This document shows, in pieces, positions 1 through 10,523 of a DNA stretch of 64,000 nucleotides; within the stretch, counting starts at the first letter, position 1; every line of letters starts with the position of its first letter. The stretch lies in assembly GCF_000715075.1 (NCBI RefSeq), contig NC_134085.1, positions 133,934,060-133,998,059 of the forward strand. Reading direction: 5' to 3'. Under the pieces are notes generated by a model. The model did not search any database. It was not told where the DNA came from and saw nothing but the letters and a program-made list of their open reading frames with translations. Made by a program: the position numbers and the translations under genes. This DNA is from Nicotiana tabacum (lineage: Eukaryota; Streptophyta; Magnoliopsida; Solanales; Solanaceae).

Positions 1-606
1 TGCCCGAGGGGCGAACTTCTATTTGTTTACTTTAACTTAATTACCTATCAATTACTTGTTTACTTGTTGAAAGAAGTTTTACTTGATTTTTCACTGGTTT
101 ACTGCTTTTAAATGATTTTTACTACTTCATTATAGAATGTTGTGTGCCTTACGTGTTTTCTTACTTTCAGTCGTTATTTACATTTGTTACTCATTAAGTT
201 GGAGTACTCACTTTACTCCTTGCACCCTGTGTGCAGATTCAGGCGTAGATGGTCCCGCCCCCGAGTGCTGATTCATTCCAGCTTCAGGCGGATCTCGAGG
301 AGTCTTTAGGTAGCTATTGGAGTTCGTAGCCCGGAGCTCCTCCCTATCTCTTTCCTTTATGTCCTTAGTTCAGTATTTAAACTCTGTAGTTACATTTGAG
401 AACTTAGTGTTGTTAGATGCTCGTGACTTGTGACACCCCGGTTAGGGCTGTGGCGGGTTATATTTCCACTACTTATTATCATTAAATCATGTTTCAGACT
501 GCTTTTATGTTGCTTAACTGCTTTAACAAGTGAATTGGGTTTAGTTGGCTGGCCTTGTCTTCATGAGAGGCTCCATCACGACCGGTTTGGGGTTAGGGTC
601 GTGCCA
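1..606 (+). repeat. 5' LTR, right-hand part
   Basis: The stretch matches 7932-8537 of the 3' LTR nearly base for base, with scattered substitutions and small indels. It ends GTGCCA where the 3' LTR ends GTGACA. The first about 2.1 kb of this LTR, including its promoter, lies left of the window. Confidence 0.9.
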
Positions 607-809
607 AGTTGGTATCAGAGCCTAGGTTACATAGGTCTCACGAGTCATGAGCAGGTTTAGTAGAGTCTCGTGGATCGGTACGGAGACGTCTGTATTTATC
701 CTCGAGAGGCTGCAGAACCTTTAGGAAAAAAATTTCATATTCTTGAAATTCTTATCGTGCGAACTTGTTGATCCGAGTACTAAACTTTTGTTATTCTATT
801 CTCTCACAG
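607..809 (+). other. Leader between PBS and gag, ending in a splice-acceptor-like tract
   Basis: No gene is seen. The last about 20 bases are a pyrimidine-rich run ending in CACAG at 805-809, directly touching the gag ATG at 810. The equivalent position in the second Tekay element (59470-59494) shows the same arrangement, ending TATAG. Confidence 0.5.
610..623 (+). other. Primer binding site (initiator tRNA-Met)
   Basis: TGGTATCAGAGCCT lies three bases after the LTR end. It is the standard complement of the 3' end of plant initiator tRNA-Met and would prime minus-strand DNA synthesis. Confidence 0.9.
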
Positions 810-2290
810 ATGGTGAGGACACGCGCCACCGGATATGGTGGACGACCACCAGTGCCGCCAGCTGTGGCCACCAGAGGTCGTGGACCCGGTCGTGGTCGTG
901 GTAGAGGCAGAGTAGGGAGGGCAGCACCTGTAGATCCACTAGCTGCCCCAACTCAGGATCATGCTCCAGCTATGGATGCTCCAGCAGCACCAGTTCAGGC
1001 ACCAGCTGTGCCCATCGCGATTCCGGGTCTTTAGGAGGCCTTGGCTCAGATCTTATCAGTTTGCACTGGCCTAGCTCAGGCAGTTTCAGCCACTACAGCT
1101 GCAGCTACTTCGTAGGCCGGGGGAGGCAATAAGACTCCGCCACTCGCACACCTGAGCAAGTCGTGCAGGGACTTCAGATCCGGGGGTGCATCCAGCCCAG
1201 CCGGTTGCAGCTGCTCAGGACTATGTAGTTCTCGCCATGTCGGAGGATGAGCAGCGTAGGTTGGAGAGGTTTGGTAGACTTCAGCCTCCGTCATTCAGTA
1301 GTGCAGGGGGCGAGGATGCCAAGGGTATTTTAGATAAGTTCCAAAGGATGTTTCATACAACGGGTATTTTGGAGACCAGCGGGGTCGCTTTTACCACCTA
1401 TCAGTTTTCAGGAGCTGCTTTCACTTGGTCGGAGGATTTTGAGAGGCGTAGGCCTATTGGTGCAGCACCCCTTTCCTAGCAGCAGTTTTTCGTTCTCTTC
1501 CTGGAGAAGTATGTGCCGCAGTACTGCGGAGAGGAGCTGCGTATGCAGTTTGAGTGGTTGCGACAGTGGGAGATGACTGTGTCGTAGTATGAGTTGAGGT
1601 TTTCTGAGTTAGCTCATCATGCCATCTGGTTGGTTCCGACAGATCGAGAGCGGATCAGGAGGTTTGTTGATGGTCTCACTTATCAGCTCCGTATTCTTAA
1701 GACCAGGGAGAGGGTATCTAATGCTACGTTCAAGGAGGTTGTTCATACCGCCCGTGAGATTGAGTCGGTTTGCCGTTAGGAGTGAGAGGAGAGGGAGGCC
1801 AAGAGGCCTCGAGGATCTGGCAGCTATAGTGGTGCTCCTTCGAGGGGTAAGTTTCAGCACGACAGAGGCCGTTCATTCAGGTATGCTCAGCCAGCTCGCC
1901 TAGGTTATCATGGGGTATCTTCGGATAATGGTTATCATGGTTCTCAGCATGGCCAGTCATCACTTAGTGTCCTTCTAGCTCAGAGTTCGACCCGTGCTCC
2001 ATCAGTTTAGGGCTCTTCCATGCCGAGTGCATCTGCTAGTCACTCCGGTGAGAGGGGTTCCCTTTAGTCCCATTCTCTAGCACCTGGGAGTTGTTATGAG
2101 TGTGGTGAGATAGGCCACATGTGGAGGCAGTGTCCTTGTCATGTTGCTAGTTCGTCCCAGCAGAGGGGTCAGTCATCAGCTTTAGTGCCAGTTTCTTTGC
2201 CATCACCCGTTCATCCAGCTAGGGGTGGAGGTCAGTTAGCCAGGGGTTTCCCTAGAGGGGAAGGTCGATCAGGGGGTAGTTAGGCCCGTT
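810..2290 (+). pseudogene. gag (capsid/nucleocapsid) of the Tekay-like element, broken
   Basis: Gag would form the virus-like particle and bind element RNA. The start MVRTRATGYGGRP at 810 is followed by a Gly/Arg-rich stretch and a Pro/Ala-rich stretch. Stops occur at 1032 and 1113, and small indels near 1140-1185 move the frame to the one used by the rest of the polyprotein. The capsid-like part (residues such as PPSFSSAGGEDAKGILDKF near 1288, then a region with ELRFSELAHHA near 1591) is recognisable. A CX2CX4HX4C zinc knuckle (CYECGEIGHMWRQC) at 2092-2133 is intact. Further stops are at 1477, 1585, 1777, 1783, 2008, 2065 and 2281. Most are TAG where family members carry glutamine; 1477 replaces Trp and TGA at 1783 replaces Arg. 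Confidence 0.85.
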
Positions 2291-2979
2291 TCTATGCACT
2301 CCCAGGCAGACCCGATGCTATTGCTTCAGATGTTGTCATTACAGGTATTGTTTCAGTCTGCCACAGAGATGCCTCTGTATTATTTGATCCCGGTTCCACC
2401 TTTTCTTATGTGTCATCATACTTTGCTCGTTATTTGGGTACGCCCCGTAAGTTTCTTGCTTTACATGTTCATGTATCTACCCCGGTGGACGATATTGTTG
2501 TTGTAGACCATGTGTATCAGTCGTGTTTGGTGACTATTGGGGGTCTAGAGACCCGAGTGGATCTATTACTATTGAGCATGGTGGATTTTGATGTCATTTT
2601 GGGCATGGATTGGTTATCTCCGTGTTGTGCTATTCTGGATTGTCACGCTAAGATAGTCACATTGGCTATGCCAGGTGTGCCACGGATCGAGTGGCGAGGT
2701 ATGATTGATTATGTTCCTAGTAGAGTTATCTCTTTCTTGAAGGCCCAACGTATAGTTGGGAAGGGTTTTCTTTCATATCTAGCGTTTGTGAGGAATGTCG
2801 GAGCTCCCAGTATTGATTTGGTTCCAGTTGTGAGGGATTTTCCCGATGTGTTTCCTGCAGACTTGCCGGGCATGCCGTCGGACAGGGATATTGATTTTGG
2901 TATTGACCTGGTGCCGGGCACTCAGTCCATTTCTATTCCGTCGTATCGTATGGCACCAGCGGAGTTGAAGGATTTAAAG
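2291..2979 (+). pseudogene. Aspartic protease region of the Tekay-like element
   Basis: The retropepsin would cleave the polyprotein. The active-site strand reads LFDPGSTFSYVS with the catalytic Asp at 2386-2388; a D-P-G-S form instead of D-S/T-G is common in this lineage as I recall it. The second protease half ends with DVILGMDWLSP near 2590-2631, the flap-to-C-terminal signature of gypsy proteases. The frame is open for 190 codons from 2410. It continues into the linker DFPDVFPADLPG that precedes RT, where the first stop is TAG at 2980. Confidence 0.85.
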
Positions 2980-4158
2980 TAGCAGCTTCAGGAACTCCTA
3001 GATTAGGGGTTCATTCAGCCTAGTGTGTCACCTTAGGGTGTGTCGGTTCTGTTTGTGAAGAAGAAGGATGGCACAATGAGAATGAGCAATGATTATAGGC
3101 AATTGAACAAGGTAACAATTAAGAACAAGTATCATTTTCCTCGCATTGATGATCTATTCGACCAGCTTCAGGGAGCGAGGGTATTCTCCAAGATTGATCT
3201 CCGTTCAGGTTATCACTAGTTGAAGATCAGGGATTCGGATATTCATAAGACGGCTTTCAGGACCCGATATGGTCATTATGAGTTCTTGGTGATGTCTTTT
3301 GGGCTGACCAATGCCCCAACATCGTTCATGCATTTGATAAACAGCGTGTTCCGGCCTTATCTCGATTCATTTGTCATAGTATTCATTGATGATATTCTAG
3401 TGTATTCGTGTAGCCAAGAGTAGCACGCGGAGTATTTGAGGGTTGTGTTGCAGAGATTGAGGGAGGAGAAGCTTTATGCAAAGTTCTCCAAGTGTGAGTT
3501 TTGGCTCATTTCAGTGGCTTTCTTGGGGCACGTGGTGTCCATCGAGGGTATTCAGGTTGATCCGAAGAAGATAGAGGCGGTTCAGAGTTGGCCCAGACCA
3601 TCCTCAGCCACAACGATTCACAGCTTTCTTGGCTTGGCAGGCTATTATCGCCAGTTTGTTCAAGGATTCTCATCTATCGCATCGCCCTTGACCAAGTTGA
3701 CTCAGAAGGGTGATTCATTTGTATGGTCGGACGAGTGTGAGGAGAGCTTTCAAAAGCTCAAGACAGCTTTGACCATAGCCCTAGTGTTAGTTTTGCTATC
3801 AGCTTCAGGTTTATATACCGTGTATTGTGATGCTTCGAGAGTTGGCATTGGTTGTGTATTGATGCAGGAAGGTAGAGTTATTGCTTATGCTTCTTGTCAG
3901 TTGAAGACCCATGAGAAGAACTACCCCCTTCATGATTTGGAGTTATCTACCATAGTTCACGCGTTGAAGATTTGGAGGCATTACTTGTATGGCATACCTT
4001 GTGAGGTGTTCACTGATCATCGCAGTCTTCAGCATTTGTTCAAGCAAAAGGATCTTAATTTGAGGCAGCGGAGATGGTTGGAGTTGCTTAAGGATTATGA
4101 TATCACTATATTGTACCATTCGGGAAAGGCCAATGTGGTGGCCTATGCTCTGAGCTGA
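2980..4158 (+). pseudogene. Reverse transcriptase and RNase H of the Tekay-like element, broken by stops
   Basis: RT would copy the RNA to DNA and RNase H would remove the template. RT motifs read in order: the [10 protein letters not shown] block (near 3046), [11 protein letters not shown] (near 3187), [21 protein letters not shown] (near 3256) and the catalytic FIDDILVYS at about 3382-3408. The RNase H domain begins at [10 protein letters not shown] (near 3823) and continues through [15 protein letters not shown] and [17 protein letters not shown]. The stops are TAG at 2980, 3004, 3034, 3217 and 3421, and TGA at 4156. No frameshift is needed anywhere. Asp residues of the YXDD box are present. 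Confidence 0.9.
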
Positions 4159-5535
4159 AAGGTAGTAAGCATGGGGAGTTTGGCATATATTCCAATTGGG
4201 GAGAGACCTCTTGCAGTTGATGTTCAGGCCTTGGCCAATCGATTCGTGAGGCTAGATATTTCGGAGCCCAGTCGGGTATTGGCTTGTGTGGTTTCTCAGT
4301 CTTCCTTATATGATCGCATCAAAGAGCACCAGCATGATGATCCACATTTGCTTGTCCTAAAGGACATAGTCCAGCATGATGATGCCAGAGATGTGACCAT
4401 TGGTGATGATGGAGTGTTAAGGATGCAGCGCCGGATTTGTGTGCCCAATGTGGATGGGCTTCGGGAGTTGATTCTGGAGGAGGCCCATAGCTCGCGGTAT
4501 TCTATTCATCCGGGTGCCGCGAAGATGTATCAGGATTTGAGGAAGCACTATTGGTGGAGAAGAATGAAGAAAGATATTGTGGGATTTGTGGCTCGATGTC
4601 TAAATTGTCAGCAAGTGAAATACGAGCATTAGAGACCGGGTGGCTTGCTTCAGCAGATGGTTATTCCCGAGTGGAAGTGGGAGAGGATCACTATGGACTT
4701 TGTTGTTGGACTTCCACGGACTTTGAGAAAGTTCGATGCTATTTGGGTGATTGTGGATCGGCTGACCAAGTCCGCACACTTTATTCTTGCGTGTACTACC
4801 TATTCTTCAGAGCGGTTGGCAGGGATCTATATCCGGGAGATTGTTTGCTTGCATGGTGTCCCAGTTTCCATCATTTCAGATAGAGGTGCTCAGTTTACTT
4901 CACAGTTTTGGAGGGCCATGCAGAGAGAGTTGGGTACTTAGGTGAAGTTGAGCATAACTTTTCATCCTCAGACGGACGGGCAGTCCGACCGCACTATTCA
5001 GATATTGGAGGACATGTTGTGTGCTTGTGTTATTGACTTTGGAGGGTCATGGGATGAGTTTCTACCGCTTGCAGAGTTTGTTTATAACAACAGCTGCCAG
5101 TCGAGTATTCAGATGGCTCCATATGAGGCTTTGTATGGGAGGCGGTGTATATCTCTAGTTGGTTGGTTCGAGCCCGGTGAGGCTAGGCTATTGGGGACAA
5201 TTTTGGTGCAGGATGCTTTGGAGAAGGTGAAGGTGATTCAGGATAGGATTCGTACAGTGCAGTCAAGGCAAAAGAGTTATGCTAACAGAAAGGTTCGTGA
5301 TGTGTCCTACATGGTTGGCAAGAAGGTTCTATTGAAGGTTTCGCCCATGAAGGGTGTTATGAGATTTGGAAAGAAAGGGAAATTGAGTCCGCGGTTCATT
5401 GGGCCTTTTGAGGTGCTTTAGAGGATTGAGGAGGTGACTTATGAGCATGCTTTGCCACCCAGCTTGTCGAGTGTGCATCCGATATTTCATGTTTCTATGC
5501 TCCGGAGGTACATTAGGGATCCGTCTCATGTTCTA
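4159..5535 (+). pseudogene. Integrase of the Tekay-like element, catalytic Glu replaced
   Basis: Integrase would insert the cDNA. The HHCC zinc finger is readable at about 4486-4610 (HSSRYSIHPGAAK ... CLNCQQ). The catalytic core shows Asp at 4696-4698 (TMDFVVGL) and Asp at 4879-4881 (ISDRGAQFTSQFW). The third acidic position, normally Glu in a GQSE motif, is Asp (GQSDRT, codon GAC at 4987-4989). The GPFEVL block near 5401 and VHPIFHVSMLRRY near 5476 mark the C-terminal part. Stops are TAG at 4630, 4939 and 5419. The frame is the same as in RT. Confidence 0.9.
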
Positions 5536-5776
5536 GATTTCAGCACGGTTCAGTTGGATGATGATTTGACTTATGATGTGGAGCCAGTAGCTATTTTGGG
5601 TCATCAGGTTCGTAAGTTGAGATCAAAGGATATAGCTTTAGTGAAAGTGTAGTGGAGAGGTCGGCCCGTAGAGGAGGCTACCTGGGAGACCGAGCGGGAG
5701 ATGCGGAGGAGATATCATCACCTGTTTGAGGCTTCAGGTATGTTTCTTGATTCGTTCATGGACGAACGTTTGTTTA
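5536..5776 (+). pseudogene. Integrase C-terminal chromodomain
   Basis: The sequence DVEPVAILGHQVRKLRSKDI, a TAG at 5650, then WRGRPVEEATWETE and EMRRRYHHLF is the usual chromodomain order (first strand, WXG, ATWE, terminal helix). Chromoviral chromodomains are thought to guide insertion to marked chromatin (family knowledge). TAG at 5650 replaces the glutamine usually found just before WRG. Confidence 0.85.
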
Positions 5777-5790
5777 AGTTGGGGAGGATG
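5777..5790 (+). other. Polypurine tract
   Basis: AAGTTGGGGAGGATG lies directly before the TG that opens the 3' LTR, the expected place for the plus-strand primer. Confidence 0.8.
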
Positions 5791-6482
5791 TGATGACCCG
5801 GCCAGTCGTCTCATGAGTTATCGCTCCATTTTCCCCATTTTTGCTTCTTTATGCTTTGTTATCCGTGTTTTGTGGTGTCGGATTGGTCGGATTGAATCCG
5901 GAATGATTTTGGTAAGGTTTGAGACACTTAGTCTCTTTTAAGGAAGTTTAAGTTGGAAAAAATCAACCAGATATTGACTTATGTGCTAGAGGGCTCGGAT
6001 GTGAGTTATGATGGTTCGGTTAGCTTCGGGAGGTGATTTATGACTTAGGAGTGTGATCGGAATGGGTTTTGGAGGTTCGTAGTAGATTTAGGCTTGAATT
6101 GGCGAAGTTGATATTTTGGCGATTTCTGGTTGATAGGCGAGATTTTGATATAGAGGTCGGAATGGAATTCCGAGAGTTGTAGTAGTTCCGTTGTGTCATT
6201 TGGGATGTGTGCAAAATTTTAGGTCATTCGGACGTGGTTTGGTTGGGTTTTTGATCGAAAGCATAATTTGGAAGATTTTAGAAAGTTTGGCTTGAATCCG
6301 ATGTGTTTTGGGTGATTTAATGTTGTTTGAGGTGTTTTTATGATTGGAACAAGTTTGAATAAGGTATTGGGATATGTTTGTGCCTTTGGTTGAGGTCCCG
6401 GGGGCCTCGGGGTGATTTCGGATGGTTAACGGAGAAGTTGGAATTTTGTTGCAGCAGCTGAATTTGCTGCTTCTGGTATTTT

Positions 6483-6700
6483 CGCACCCGCGGATTGTGG
6501 ACCGCAGGTGCGGCGCCGCATGTGCGAGAGAGTGCCGCAGAAGCGGATTATGGGGATTTGTCAGGGACCGCAGAAGCGGCTAAGTGGATCGCATCTGCGG
6601 AGTCGCAGATACGGAAGGATAATCGCAGATGCGGATGTGGCCAGTTAAGTGATTTCCGCAGAAGCGGAATAATGACCGCAAATGCGGTACCGCAGATGCA
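6483..6700 (+). repeat. Cluster of about 11 short GC-rich dyads in the LTR
   Basis: Units of the form CCGCAGAAGCGG, CCGCAGGTGCGG and CGCATCTGCGG recur every about 15-35 bp. Each unit is a near-palindrome, CCGC and GCGG separated by 3-4 bases. The block starts about 692 bp into the LTR and stops about 20 bp before a TATA-like box. Confidence 0.85.
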
Positions 6701-6719
6701 GAAAGGCCTGGGCAGAACA

Positions 6720-6830
6720 TATAAGTTATTTCATTTCGCGAAATTGAGCTATTTCACCATTTTGACTTTGGCTTGGAAGCTTTTTGGGCGATTTGAAAGA
6801 GGGAAATCAAGGAGACTTCGTTGAGGTAAG
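6720..6830 (+). promoter_or_regulatory. LTR core promoter: TATA-like box and downstream splice-donor-like site
   Basis: TATAAG at 6720-6725 follows a CTGGGCAGAA box at 6708-6717 that recurs before the TATA box in two other LTRs of the window. About 105 bp downstream TTGAGGTAAG (GT at 6826-6827) fits a 5' splice site. Spacing is similar in the LTRs at 14612 and 29647. Confidence 0.55.
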
Positions 6831-8537
6831 GGATTTGGACTTAAAACTCATTCCTATGCTATTATTCCATGGATTAGAGTTAGAAATTAAGGAAATCAAG
6901 GGTGAAATTTGGGGAAAACTAGGGCTTGGAAACTTAGGCCTTTAATTGAGGATTTGAAGGACCATTTGGGGTCGGATTTGAGAACTCTTGATATGTATGA
7001 ACTCGTGGGGAGATAATGAATATATTGGTGCGAGAATTTTTGAATTTTGAGACGTGGGCCTGGGGGTCAGTTTTGGTAATTTCAGGATTTGTGCCCTTTA
7101 CTGATTGTTTTCGCTTGGGCTTTATTCCTTTAACATATTTTGACGTTCTCGTTCTGATTTTGGATAGATTCGATGCGCGTAGAGGCCGATTCGAGGGGCA
7201 AAGGCGTCGCGAGTTAGAGATTTGACCGGTTTGAGGTGAGTAATGATTGTGAATGATGTTTTGAGGGTTTGAAACCCTGGATTGCACATCGTAGTGCTAT
7301 ATTGAGGTGAGACACATGCTTGATGACGAGCGTGGGGTCGTGCACTATTGGGGATTATGACTTGGTCCGTCCCAATTGATGATTTTACCGCGTATTTGAT
7401 TGAAAACTATTTGCTATCATCATTATTTGGGTTGAATTCCATATTTGGGCCTAGTGCCAACTATTTGAACCCTTCGGGGATTTTTATTGATATTTCCTCA
7501 CTGTTTTGACTTTATACTTGAACTCAGTCATGTTATTTTCCATTATTTTACTACTCAGCCATGTTTACTTAGTTTTAATACTTAAATGACATTTTAAATG
7601 ATGTTTGGGCTGAGAAACACTATTTACTATTGCCCGAGGGGCTTGTGAGAATTTTTGACTGAGTAAGGCCGAAAGCCTATATTATGAGGAAACACTGATA
7701 CTGATTTGAGGCCGAGGACCTGAGATATGTGAGCCACGAGGTGGCTTGATTGATATGATGCCAAGGGCCTAGTTTGATGTCGCGAGATGGCTTGTTATTG
7801 CGCTTGGACCGTAAGGGGCCCCTCCAGGAGTCTGTACACCCCCAGTGAGCGCGGGTACCTATTGTGATGTGAGATTGAGCCCGAGGGGCTAGTATTGTTG
7901 TGATATGTTGCCTGAGGGGCGGATTTGCTGATACTGTGCCCGAGAGGCGAACTTCTATTTTTACTTTACCTTAATTACCTGCCAATTACTTGTTTACTTG
8001 TTGAAAGAAGTTTTACTTGATTTTTCACTGGTTTACTGCTTTTAAATGATATTTACTACTTCATTATAGAATGTCGTGTGCCTTACGTGTTTTCTTACTT
8101 TCAGTCGTTATTTTCATTTGTTACTCACTGAGTTGGAGTACTCACTTTACTCCCTACACCCTGTGTGCAGATTCAGGCGTAGCTGGTCCCGCCCCCGAGT
8201 GCTAATTCATTCCAGCTTCAGGCAGATCTCGAGGAGTCTTTAGGTACCTGATAGCGTTCGCAGCCCGGAGCTCCTCCCTATATATTTCCTTTATGTCCTT
8301 AGTTCAGTATTTATAGTAGTTACATTTGAGGACTTAGTGTTATTAGATGCTCGTGACTTGTGACACCCCGGTTAGGGCTGTGTCGGGTTGTATTTCCGCT
8401 ACTTATTATCATTAAATCATGTTTCAGACTGCTTTTATGTTGCTTAACTGCTTTAACAAGTGAATTGGGTTTAGTTGGCTAGCCTTGTCTTCACGAGAGG
8501 CGCCATCACGATCGGGTTTGGGGTTAGGGTCGTGACA

Positions 8538-8640
8538 TAGAGTAATTAGAAAAGGTGTTACTAAAGGCTTAAGATTGTGAAGTAAGTGTTTATGTGGTAT
8601 CATATGATTGGTGACACCAGAATCTATGATCTAGGGGTTT
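8538..8640 (-). pseudogene. Copia protease start, cut by insertion
   Basis: Reading the minus strand from 8630, IIDSGVTNHMIPHKHLLHNL is the copia-type protease active site (family form WIxDSGAxxH). The Trp codon before it is TAG. The frame runs to 8538, the exact edge of the Tekay LTR, so the insertion broke the protease. Confidence 0.8.
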
Positions 8641-8791
8641 AAACCTAATTGTAAAACCGCACATGCATGAAAAGAAGCTGAATGCACCTCACGGTGATTG
8701 TACACACCTGCAAAGTTGACAAATCCTTTATTTTCAGTGACAACATTCTCAAAATGAAGAGTAGGGGATGTTTGGACTTGTTGAAGCAGAG

Positions 8792-9825
8792 TCATGAGAT
8801 GTTGGTATTGTTCTTTATTGAATCAATGTCCACTGTCATCAGAGGAATTTGGTTTGGTAAAGGCAGAGTCCAGAAGATGTCCATCAGACGGATCACAAGT
8901 TGCAGACCTCCTATTCTTGGTAAACTTAAAATCTGAGGGGAAGCCATGTAGCTTATAGCAATTATCAATGGTATGCCCAGGCTTCTTACAATATATGCAT
9001 GAAAGTTTGGAAGATGAACTAGAGTCTCTCTTTGCATCAAATTGGACCCTCTGATTAAAACCCCTAGAAGTGTTCATAAGACCAGTTGAAGCATTGAAGG
9101 AGGCAGAATCATGGGAGAAACCAGGGACGGGAGTAGAAGTCTCTTTTTGTTTCTCATCATGTTGTAGCATGGAGTATGCCTTACTCAGGAAAGGAAGGGA
9201 AAGCATCATAAGGATGTTGCTATTGCAGGTAGAATAAGACTCATACATACCACTAAGGAATTGATAAATTTTCTGCTCTTCAATAAATTTGGGGAGAGCA
9301 CCACAGGAACAAACATGACCAACATAAACAGTACTAAGCTCATCCCAAAGACCTCTCAGTTTAGTAAAAGGGTAGCAATATCCAAATGAACTTGGGAAGT
9401 GAGACTAATTTCCCTTTGAAGTTGAATGTACTTAGAACCATTAGAAGTACCAAATCTCCCATTAATGTCACACCCTATATCCTTAGCAGTGTCAAAATCT
9501 ATTACACTATTGGCTATATCCCTAGACAATGAGTTTGTTATCCATGCAATGATCATGTCATTGCACCTTTCCCAGAAATGATAATAAGAAGATTTAAATT
9601 GTTGTTTGGATACCCTACCAGTGATGAGACCTAATTTTTTTTATCAGAGAGAGTAGTAAGCATGTTTTTGCACCAAATGACAAAATCATTGCCATCAAAG
9701 GAAGGGGATACCATGTGAGCACCTGGACTATGTGAGGGATGTATGTAGAAAGGATGGGAGGGAGGTATAGTAAAATCATCAAAACTATCCGCTGTAGTTG
9801 ATGAACTCACTTCAGGACTACTCAT
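8792..9825 (-). pseudogene. Copia gag with zinc knuckle, frameshifted
   Basis: The start at 9825 (MSSPEVSSS) leads into HPFYIHPSHSPGAHMVSPSF and NDFVIWCKNM, the N-terminal signature of plant copia gag proteins. A zinc knuckle CIYCKKPGHTIDNCYKLHG (CX2CX4HX4C) follows near 9000. The pieces lie in different frames (around 9825-9631, 9556-9356, 9248-8823), so at least two indels are present. Confidence 0.8.
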
Positions 9826-10225
9826 TTCTAAACCCTAGTTATGTCAATTTTGTACAGAAAAACATAAAATTAATATCTACCAACACTTCAACCTAAAATT
9901 TAGTAGTGAAAGGATATTACATTCCTTCTTTGCAACCTAAAGAAGAAAGACCTTCAATTTATCATAGAAAATCCACCATGACCTTTGATACCACCGGTAG
10001 AGTCGAAAATTGGGGATGAATGTACTCCGCAGAATCGAGCCACAAATTTACCTGAGAAATAACTCACAATCTATGATACTCTCTAACATTCATCAATTAT
10101 GACCAAATCGATCAAAATCGAAGAAAAAATCCAGAAATTTTCTGGCAGTGAAAATTTCGTCAAGAAACGAACTTGAGAAACAAACACCGTCAGTGGACAT
10201 GTAGAGTCATAAACGATCGATAAAA

Positions 10226-10238
10226 GGCTCTGATACCA
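10226..10238 (-). other. Primer binding site of the copia element
   Basis: GGCTCTGATACCA on the plus strand is the reverse complement of TGGTATCAGAGCC, the initiator tRNA-Met PBS. It lies upstream of gag on the minus strand. Confidence 0.85.
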
Positions 10239-10523
10239 AATTAATTCATTGATCCTTAGTGTAATCGGAAGATTTGATTTAGAATTAAAACTCTAATAAT
10301 GAGCAAAGAGAGAGAAACGAGAAGAGCAAAATATTTGGTAAAGAGAAATGAATTTCTTATTTGTTGTTATGTCAAGAATGTTCTATATTAGTGGTGTATA
10401 TACAAAATGAATTACTAAAATAAAAATTGGTCGGGTATACAGAGAGGCCCAAGCTATGTACAAACTATGAAGCCCAATAGGTAATCCTTTTAGTTGCTGT
10501 CAAGTGGTCCGGTATTGTCAACA
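10239..10523 (-). repeat. Copia 5' LTR (boundaries approximate)
   Basis: On the minus strand the outer edge reads TGTTGACAATACC, a common copia LTR start, at 10523. The inner edge next to the PBS has no clear CA within 10 bases, so the inner boundary may be off by 10-15 bp. The other LTR is not in the window, so this is inferred from position and the start motif. Confidence 0.55.

Larger units (their letters stand above)
1..8537 (+). mobile_element. Ty3/gypsy chromovirus (Tekay/Del-like), decayed, 5' end outside window
   Basis: The order partial LTR, PBS, gag, protease, RT, RNase H, integrase, chromodomain, purine tract, LTR is readable on the plus strand. The LTR ends in CA and begins with TG. 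Integrase preceding the LTR and carrying a C-terminal chromodomain places it among chromoviruses; the long LTR (2747 bp at the 3' side) and the MVRTRA-type gag start suit the Tekay/Del lineage (family knowledge). From about 1186 to 5790 a single reading frame persists, broken by about 17 stop codons, so it is dead. The sequence right of 8537 is a reverse-strand copia protease, so this copy inserted into a copia element. Confidence 0.92.
5791..8537 (+). repeat. 3' LTR of the Tekay-like element
   Basis: It begins TGATGACCCGGCC after the PPT and ends GTCGTGACA; its last 606 bases match window positions 1-606. Inside are a cluster of GC-rich dyads (6483-6700), a TATA-like box (6720), a TTGAGGTAAG splice-donor-like site (6821-6830) and, at 7630-7945, several degenerate copies of a GCCCGAGGGGC-type motif. 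It has no coding content of its own. Confidence 0.92.
8538..10523 (-). mobile_element. Ty1/copia retrotransposon, 5' part only, interrupted by the Tekay element
   Basis: On the minus strand the order is LTR (10523 to about 10239), PBS (10238-10226), leader, gag (from 9825) and start of protease, which breaks off at 8538 where the Tekay LTR begins. The remainder of pol should lie left of the window. Several frameshifts and stops make it non-functional. Confidence 0.8.
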
